A DNA stretch of 9,063 nucleotides from Methanobacteriota archaeon. Lineage in GTDB: Archaea > Thermoplasmatota > DTKX01 > GCA-020343715. The position numbers and the translations under genes are program-made. The notes under the pieces were generated by a model, which saw only the letters and a program-made list of their open reading frames with translations, made no database searches and was not told where the DNA came from. The stretch spans positions 1 through 9,063 of the forward strand of contig JAUVRF010000048.1 of NCBI GenBank assembly GCA_030597775.1, in the 5' to 3' direction. Below, in pieces: positions 5,642 to 9,063 of the stretch. Within the stretch, counting starts at the first letter, position 1, and each line of letters opens with the position of its first letter.

Positions 5642-6036
5642 GCCCTCTGGGTCATTCCTGGCGCGTCATCCGGTATGTCCCGGGGGAACTCGAGGATCAG
5701 CTCCTCGATCCTCACGTTCCACTCCTCCTTGAACTGGTTGAGCCGGACCCGGACCTCCTCCGGGTCCTCGGAATAGTAGAGATAGTAGTAACCACCCTCC
5801 TTCCGGTTCCTCTGCTGCTTGTAGACCAGCTTGCTCGACTGGAGCGACCTCAGGAACCTGTAGGCGGAATTGGATGACCTTCCCAATCTCTCCCCAACCT
5901 GGATGGCCGTGAGGCCACCCTCTTTGAGGAGAAGCCTGTAAACCTGGACCTCGCAGGGCGTCAGGTTGTAAACGCACTGCAGAAGGTCCTCGCAGTGCTC
6001 AAGGTGGGCCATTATCGATATCGGGGTCTTTGCCAT
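5638..6036 (-). CDS. Winged-helix (TrmB/MarR-like) regulator with N-terminal cysteine cluster
   Basis: The 132-residue product contains one winged helix-turn-helix: TPCEVQVYRLLLKEGGLTAIQVGERLG, followed by the recognition stretch SSNSAYRFLRSLQSSKLV and a wing rich in Lys, Arg and Tyr. A C-terminal helix (VRVRLNQFKEEWNVRIEEL) is likely for dimerisation. Cys15, Cys21 and Cys28 precede or enter the fold and, with His11 or His14, could bind a metal or react with sulfur species. I prefer the ATG at 6036 because the TATA-like box at 6060-6071 would start transcription close to it, so the mRNA is probably leaderless. A TTG at 6057 would add seven residues but lies too near that box. The gene is divergent from the sulfur-relay operon, which it probably controls. 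The precise subfamily is not recognised. Confidence 0.75.
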   Translation of the reverse strand: MAKTPISIMAHLEHCEDLLQCVYNLTPCEVQVYRLLLKEGGLTAIQVGERLGRSSNSAYRFLRSLQSSKLVYKQQRNRKEGGYYYLYYSEDPEEVRVRLNQFKEEWNVRIEELILEFPRDIPDDAPGMTQRA

Positions 6037-6058
6037 CTGTGGGCAATAAGTGACCAAT

Positions 6059-6072
6059 CTTACTTATAGATA
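6059..6072 (-). promoter_or_regulatory. TATA promoter of the winged-helix regulator
   Basis: The minus strand reads CTATCTATAAGTA. Its spacing to the ATG at 6036 (about 25-30 bases) predicts a leaderless or very short-leader transcript. Confidence 0.5.
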
Positions 6073-6083
6073 GCGCCAGGCTG

Positions 6084-6108
6084 GGTTTTTCACGGAATTT
6101 GAAAAACC
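6084..6108. repeat. Inverted repeat A in the divergent intergenic region
   Basis: GGTTTTTC (6084-6091) and GAAAAACC (6101-6108) are perfect 8-base arms around a 9-base spacer. The right arm is shared with inverted repeat B. The position, just upstream of the regulator's TATA box, suits an operator. Confidence 0.55.
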
Positions 6109-6144
6109 GTAACATATATGTTGTAGCGTGTGGTTACGGTTTTT
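6102..6144. repeat. Inverted repeat B, 12-base perfect arms
   Basis: AAAAACCGTAAC (6102-6113) is the exact reverse complement of GTTACGGTTTTT (6133-6144), with 19 bases between that contain CATATATG. The right arm runs into TTTTTTAAAAAG, a possible plus-strand TATA element. It may be a two-site operator for the neighbouring regulator. If transcribed, repeats A and B would form mutually exclusive hairpins. Confidence 0.6.
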
Positions 6145-6227
6145 TAAAAAGTATGGAAAATCGTTCGGGGACATTGGTTCAAATGTGCGCATCGGGTGGT
6201 CGAGGCGGTAGGGCGAGGTATCTCTCA

Positions 6228-6240
6228 TCTTCTATATCGC
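6228..6240 (+). promoter_or_regulatory. Possible TATA box of the sulfur-relay operon
   Basis: TCTTCTATATCGC is a TATA-like element in moderately GC-rich DNA. If used, transcription would start near 6260 and leave a leader of about 130 bases. TTTTTTAAAAAG at 6140-6151 is a competing candidate. Apart from the inverted repeats, this box and the leader hairpins, I see no gene between 6037 and 6388. Confidence 0.3.
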
Positions 6241-6308
6241 GGGTATTTTACACTCGCGTATCACCCATGGTCCAGGACCGTCCAGTGATTTCTTGTACTC
6301 CCCTCTCC

Positions 6309-6368
6309 GGTCGGGCGGAGCCGCCGTACCGACCTCTACCGGGGGACCGAGGCCTTCGGATCGCCCGG
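6309..6368 (+). other. GC-rich leader hairpins upstream of the sulfur-relay operon
   Basis: GGTCGG (6309-6314) pairs with CCGACC (6329-6334) around an inner GCGG/CCGC. Directly after, CCGGG (6339-6343) pairs with CCCGG (6364-6368) around CCGA/TCGG. A competing pairing, GACCTC (6331-6336) with GAGGTC (6368-6373), would break both. The ribosome binding site AAGGAGG (6374-6380) follows immediately. This could be a structured regulatory leader; function is speculative. Confidence 0.35.
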
Positions 6369-6388
6369 AGGTCAAGGAGGTTTAACGC

Positions 6389-6691
6389 ATGAAGAAGAGG
6401 TTGTACCGGGTCCTGCACTCGCCCTTCGAGTGCACCTGTGCTGAGATGATAGAGGTATTCTCCGGGAATGCGGACGCCGGCGTCCTTCTCGTGGAGGACG
6501 GCATCTACCACGCCGTCCATCCCGGGAACCGGGAGAACCTGAAGAAGAGGAACCTGACCGTGTACGCACTGGACCTTTGCATGAAGGCCAGGGGCTACGG
6601 GGACTTCAAGAGCGATGATGTCGAGGTCGTCGACACCCAACGGGCGGTCGAGCTGATGATGGATGAGTACGAAGGCGTGCTCAGGATGTGA
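6389..6691 (+). CDS. TusB/DsrH-family sulfur-relay subunit
   Basis: The 100-residue cytosolic protein matches the TusB/DsrH pattern: LHSPF near the N-terminus, VLLVEDGIYHAV at 32-43, a GN/L motif, TVYALDLCMKARGY (57-70) and SDDVEVVD. DsrH proteins join DsrE and DsrF in a hexamer that passes persulfide sulfur between TusA-type carriers and downstream acceptors. Candidate reactive cysteines are Cys15 and Cys17, close to the position of the DsrH active cysteine, plus Cys64. The ATG has a strong AAGGAGG eight bases upstream. It is the first gene of a tight operon with the DsrE-like, DsrF-like, TusA and YeeE genes. Assignment to TusB rather than another DsrE-like subfamily rests on my reading of motifs. 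Confidence 0.75.
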   Translation: MKKRLYRVLHSPFECTCAEMIEVFSGNADAGVLLVEDGIYHAVHPGNRENLKKRNLTVYALDLCMKARGYGDFKSDDVEVVDTQRAVELMMDEYEGVLRM

Positions 6692-6700
6692 GGTGAGACT

Positions 6701-7060
6701 ATGGGAAAGAACCTTACGATCTTGCTTTTTTCCGGCGCCATGATGAGCATGGAGGCCAACGTGGCCGTTGCCCTGGGAGAGAAGGCCTTGGACATGGGCC
6801 ATAACGTGAACCTGTTCCTGTTCGGCGAGGCAGTTACCGCCGCCCTCAAGGACCAGACCCCGAAGCGATTCCCCAGCCTCAGCGAGGACCTGGGAAGGAT
6901 GGTGGGCAAGGGGCTCAAGATAGCGGTGTGCAGCACCTGCTGCATTGGTAGAGGCATCCAGCCTGGCTACCTGATGCCAGGCGCCAAGATCGGCAGTCTC
7001 ACCGAGGACTTCACCGACTTCATGGAGGAGGCCGACACCCTGTTGATGCTGGGGAGGTGA
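6701..7060 (+). CDS. DsrE/TusD-family sulfurtransferase subunit
   Basis: The 119-residue product has the DsrE alpha/beta fold: LTILLFSGAMMSMEANVAVALGEKALDMGHNVNLFLFGEAV, then LKIAVCSTCCIGRGI. Cys77 in that motif aligns by position with the active cysteine (about residue 78) of DsrE and TusD, and Cys80-Cys81 follow. It would accept sulfur from TusA as a persulfide and pass it on within a complex with its two neighbours. The start follows the previous stop by nine bases, with GAGGTGA five bases upstream of the ATG. The extra vicinal cysteine pair could act in sulfur transfer or metal binding. Family membership is clear; the acceptor is unknown. Confidence 0.85.
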   Translation: MGKNLTILLFSGAMMSMEANVAVALGEKALDMGHNVNLFLFGEAVTAALKDQTPKRFPSLSEDLGRMVGKGLKIAVCSTCCIGRGIQPGYLMPGAKIGSLTEDFTDFMEEADTLLMLGR

Positions 7061-7065
7061 ACAAG

Positions 7066-7428
7066 ATGGTCAAGAGCATGCTGACGATAATCAAGTCCGC
7101 CCCCTACGGGAAGGAGGACGCCTTTGCAGGGCTGCGCTTCAGCCTGTCGCAGATAGCCGCCGGGATGATGGACGTGTGTGACACCATCCTCGTCGAGGAT
7201 GGGGTGTACAACATCAAGCTGGGCCAGGACACGAGGGCGGTCAGGATGCCCTCGAACCTCGAGGCCACCCAGGACCTGCTGGACCTGGATGGCAAGGTCT
7301 ACTGTGTGCGTGAGCACCTCGAGGAGAGGGGTATCCCCCTCGATGACATACTGGACGAGATCGAGATCATATCATTGGCGGAGGTGGCCGCTATCGCGGA
7401 GACCTACGACGCGTTCGCGACCTATTGA
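7066..7428 (+). CDS. DsrF/TusC-family sulfur-relay subunit
   Basis: The 120-residue protein has the TusC/DsrF features: LTIIKSAPYGKEDAFAGLRFSLS at the N-terminus, an ILVEDGVYNIKLGQD segment (41-55) and a C-terminal KVYCVREHLEERGI. Cys38 and Cys80 are the only cysteines. DsrF subunits are usually structural partners of DsrE and DsrH in the hexamer rather than the main sulfur acceptor. I chose the ATG at 7066 because the canonical site GGGGAGGTGA (7051-7060) lies five bases upstream. An in-frame GTG at 7057 sits inside that site and would add three residues. The upstream stop lies within the same ribosome binding site, so translation is closely coupled. Confidence 0.8.
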   Translation: MVKSMLTIIKSAPYGKEDAFAGLRFSLSQIAAGMMDVCDTILVEDGVYNIKLGQDTRAVRMPSNLEATQDLLDLDGKVYCVREHLEERGIPLDDILDEIEIISLAEVAAIAETYDAFATY

Positions 7429-7450
7429 GAGTGAGCAAGGAGGTAGTGGA

Positions 7451-7687
7451 ATGGACGTAACGGTGGATGAAACCCTTGACTGCAAGGGGCTCTCATGCCC
7501 CATGCCGATAGTCAAGCTGGCTAAGAAGATGAAAAAGGAGATGAGCTCAGGACAGGTCCTAATGATGGAGGGCACGGATCCTGGCTCAAAGACCGACGTG
7601 CCCAAGTGGTGTGACCGCAACAGCCACGAATTCCTCGGTATGGAGGAAGAGGGTGGCGTGCAGATGTTCTACATCAGGAAAGGATAG
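7451..7687 (+). CDS. tusA: TusA/SirA-family sulfur carrier protein
   Basis: The 78-residue cytosolic protein is a typical TusA: the sulfur-carrying Cys16 lies in the conserved CPMP motif (LDCKGLSCPMPIVKL), followed by the amphipathic helix AKKMKK and VLMMEGTDPGSKTDVPKWC, and ends in MFYIRK. TusA carries sulfur as a persulfide between cysteine desulfurases, rhodanese-type enzymes and DsrE-family proteins. Cys11 and Cys54 are additional conserved-type cysteines. The ATG has AAGGAGG (7435-7441) nine bases upstream. It lies between the DsrE-family set and a YeeE/YedE transporter, so it probably links imported sulfur with the relay. A reading frame that begins further upstream includes this gene, but the RBS and homology place the start here. 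Confidence 0.92.
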   Translation: MDVTVDETLDCKGLSCPMPIVKLAKKMKKEMSSGQVLMMEGTDPGSKTDVPKWCDRNSHEFLGMEEEGGVQMFYIRKG

Positions 7688-7706
7688 TCTGGGGGAAGTA
7701 CAACCC

Positions 7707-9008
7707 ATGGAAGATGATGAGCCAGAGATCAAGACAGAAGGGGCGCCACAGACGGCCGAGGTCGAGGTCCCCGCAGCCACGCCTGCACCCGCCGTTGCGA
7801 CGGCGGCGGTGGAGAAGGAAGAGCCCACCATCCTGGGAGAGCTCTACAGTACCTTCTTTGCCAAGAGCTGGGAGATGTGGATCGGGGCTTGCATCCTTGC
7901 CTTCATGAGCGTCGTCCTGTTCCTGATCGCCTCGCCCTGGGGGTCCTCCGGGGGTCTTGGCAACATAGGTGCCAATATCCTCGACTGGATGGGGATGAAC
8001 TTCTCCGAGTCCGCCCCCAATGGGGTGACCGCGATACGGGACCACAGGTACGCGATGCTGTCGGTCATGATGATCGCGGGTGCATTGGGTGCCGCGTTGA
8101 TGTCGAAGGAGTTCGCCATCCGCGTTGCCCCCGCTGGCGAGCTGGTCAAGGGCCTCGTGGGAGGTCTGCTGATGGGCGTCGGAGCCGTTCTCGGCCTTGG
8201 CTGCACCATCGGCGGATTCTACTCCTCATGGCCGGCCCTTTCGGCCGCTGGCCTGGTGTTCCTGCCCGCCCTGGTGGTGGGAGTGTTCCTGGGGGTCAAG
8301 TACCTCCTTTGGGAGATGGAGGAGAGACCCGGATGGAGCATGGGCAAGTCGTACACCGCCCTTGCCTGCGCCACCGAACGGACCTCGTTCCAACCCGTTG
8401 CGGGGGTCATTGTGCTCCTCGTCGGGGCCCTCTTCGTGTTCTGGTACGACCTGGCCACCGAGTGGGTCCTCGTCGGGTTCATCCTGGGAGGCCTGATCAT
8501 CGGCTTCGTCCTCCAGCGATCGAGGTTCTGTATCGTGCGGGCCCTGCGCGAGCCATTCCTGGGCGGCGACAGCAAGCCCGCAGTGGCCATCATGGCCGGC
8601 ATCCTGGTGGCAATGGTGGCCTTCGTGACCATCAAGTACCTGGGCCTCGGGTCCGAGACGGCGATGGTTTCAGCTAGCTTCTGGATACCCGCCCTGGTCG
8701 GAGGTATAATCTTCGGCTTCGGCATGCTCATCGCCGGCGGTTGCACCGTGGGCGCCACCTGGCGCGCGGGTGAGGGTCACGTCAAGTTGATGCTTGCCCT
8801 CGTCGGCATCTTCATCGCGATGCCCCTAACGGCGGAGTACATCAAGCCCGGGTTCATGGCCGGCCTTCCCGAGAGCATGAGACAGGAGATCTTCCTGCCC
8901 CACGAGATCGGTTACACCGCCTCGGTGCTTCTTATGCTACTTGTGTTGTTCACTTGGTATTACATCGTCAAGTGGAACGAGAGAACTGGAAAACTAACTG
9001 CATTTTGA
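7707..9008 (+). CDS. YeeE/YedE-family (TsuA-like) sulfur compound transporter
   Basis: The 433-residue integral membrane protein has about ten hydrophobic segments in two related halves, the usual two-repeat YeeE/YedE layout. Signature cysteines are visible: Cys166 in VLGLGCTIGGFYSSWPA, Cys275 in QRSRFCIVRA and Cys346 in AGGCTVGATWRAGEG. In the bacterial homologue TsuA, cysteines along the pore relay thiosulfate, so uptake of thiosulfate or a similar sulfane compound is the likely job. Residues 1-40 form an acidic, Ala/Pro-rich cytoplasmic extension with no family motif. I chose the ATG at 7707, preceded by GGGGGAAG, because the frame upstream overlaps tusA and is not conserved in character. 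The next gene starts 21 bases after the stop. Substrate could also be selenium-related in some YedE proteins, but no selenium genes are seen. Confidence 0.88.
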   Translation: MEDDEPEIKTEGAPQTAEVEVPAATPAPAVATAAVEKEEPTILGELYSTFFAKSWEMWIGACILAFMSVVLFLIASPWGSSGGLGNIGANILDWMGMNFSESAPNGVTAIRDHRYAMLSVMMIAGALGAALMSKEFAIRVAPAGELVKGLVGGLLMGVGAVLGLGCTIGGFYSSWPALSAAGLVFLPALVVGVFLGVKYLLWEMEERPGWSMGKSYTALACATERTSFQPVAGVIVLLVGALFVFWYDLATEWVLVGFILGGLIIGFVLQRSRFCIVRALREPFLGGDSKPAVAIMAGILVAMVAFVTIKYLGLGSETAMVSASFWIPALVGGIIFGFGMLIAGGCTVGATWRAGEGHVKLMLALVGIFIAMPLTAEYIKPGFMAGLPESMRQEIFLPHEIGYTASVLLMLLVLFTWYYIVKWNERTGKLTAF

Positions 9009-9029
9009 AACTATGAGGAGGTAAATATT

Positions 9030-9063
9030 ATGGAAAAAGACGGACCAATTGCGGTTCTGATAA
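9030..9063 (+). CDS. Start of a further operon gene (partial, unidentified)
   Basis: An ATG at 9030 follows a strong GAGGAGGT ribosome binding site by seven bases and opens MEKDGPIAVLI before the window ends. Eleven residues are too few to name a family. The hydrophobic strand after the charged start would suit the first beta strand of an alpha/beta protein. Tight spacing places it in the sulfur-relay operon. Confidence 0.6.
   Translation, partial: MEKDGPIAVLI

Noticed and set aside
6169..6190. GGTTCAAAT, resembling a tRNA T-loop
   Set aside because: The flanking bases do not form the T-stem and there is no acceptor, D- or anticodon arm. It is only a small ACATT/AATGT hairpin.
6099..6392. 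97-codon open frame on the plus strand between the regulator and the sulfur operon
   Set aside because: It starts at TTG without a ribosome binding site, spans the inverted repeats and hairpins, has Arg/Ser-rich composition typical of non-coding GC-rich DNA, and runs into the next gene in another frame.
1..9063. CRISPR arrays, insertion sequences, tRNA or rRNA genes
   Set aside because: I found no regularly spaced long direct repeats, transposase motifs, terminal inverted repeats or recognisable structural RNA genes in the window.

Overview
This 9,063-base window looks like chromosomal DNA of a GC-rich archaeon. Genes are preceded by archaeal TATA-like boxes. Several starts sit where transcription should begin, which suggests leaderless mRNAs, while genes inside operons carry GGAGGTGA-type ribosome binding sites. 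The proteins (neelaredoxin-type superoxide reductase, FtsX/ABC/DUF2318 set, DsrE-family set, YeeE transporter) would suit an anaerobic or microaerophilic euryarchaeon, possibly Thermoplasmatota or Methanomassiliicoccales-like. That placement is an inference from style and gene content, not from a marker gene.

Layout. (1) 1-225, minus: the N-terminal part of a small protein with five CxxC pairs, including DnaJ-type zinc motifs, running off the left edge and divergent from (2) 346-738, plus: a superoxide reductase. (3) 742-1807, minus: a two-gene operon of a cysteine-pair AbrB-like regulator followed by an arsenite methyltransferase. Its promoter carries four TCTGA/TCAGA half-sites spaced exactly 9 bp apart. 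(4) 1935-2974, minus: a BlaI/MecI-like repressor translationally coupled to a membrane M48-like zinc protease. (5) 3099-5577, plus, divergent from (4): FtsX-like permease, ABC ATPase and a membrane-anchored DUF2318 cysteine protein, each gene touching the next. Three near-identical palindromes, TTACG-N5-YGTAAA, lie in the shared promoter region. (6) 5638-6036, minus: a winged-helix regulator with an N-terminal cysteine cluster. (7) 6389-9008, plus: TusB/DsrH-like, TusD/DsrE-like, TusC/DsrF-like, TusA and a YeeE/YedE transporter, plus the first codons of another gene at the right edge. About 350 bp of regulatory-looking DNA, with overlapping inverted repeats and a hairpin-rich leader, separates (6) and (7).

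How it fits together. Most genes handle thiols, soft metals or reactive oxygen: superoxide removal, arsenic methylation, a probable metal/redox ABC system and a persulfide relay coupled to a thiosulfate-type transporter. Three local regulators each sit next to the operon they probably control, and two of the three are cysteine-rich. The most novel-looking unit is (4)+(5): a BlaI-type repressor and membrane protease facing an FtsX/ABC/DUF2318 operon across three matched operators. It is reminiscent of the bacterial P19/Ftr1-associated iron system, but no Ftr1 or P19 gene lies inside this window.
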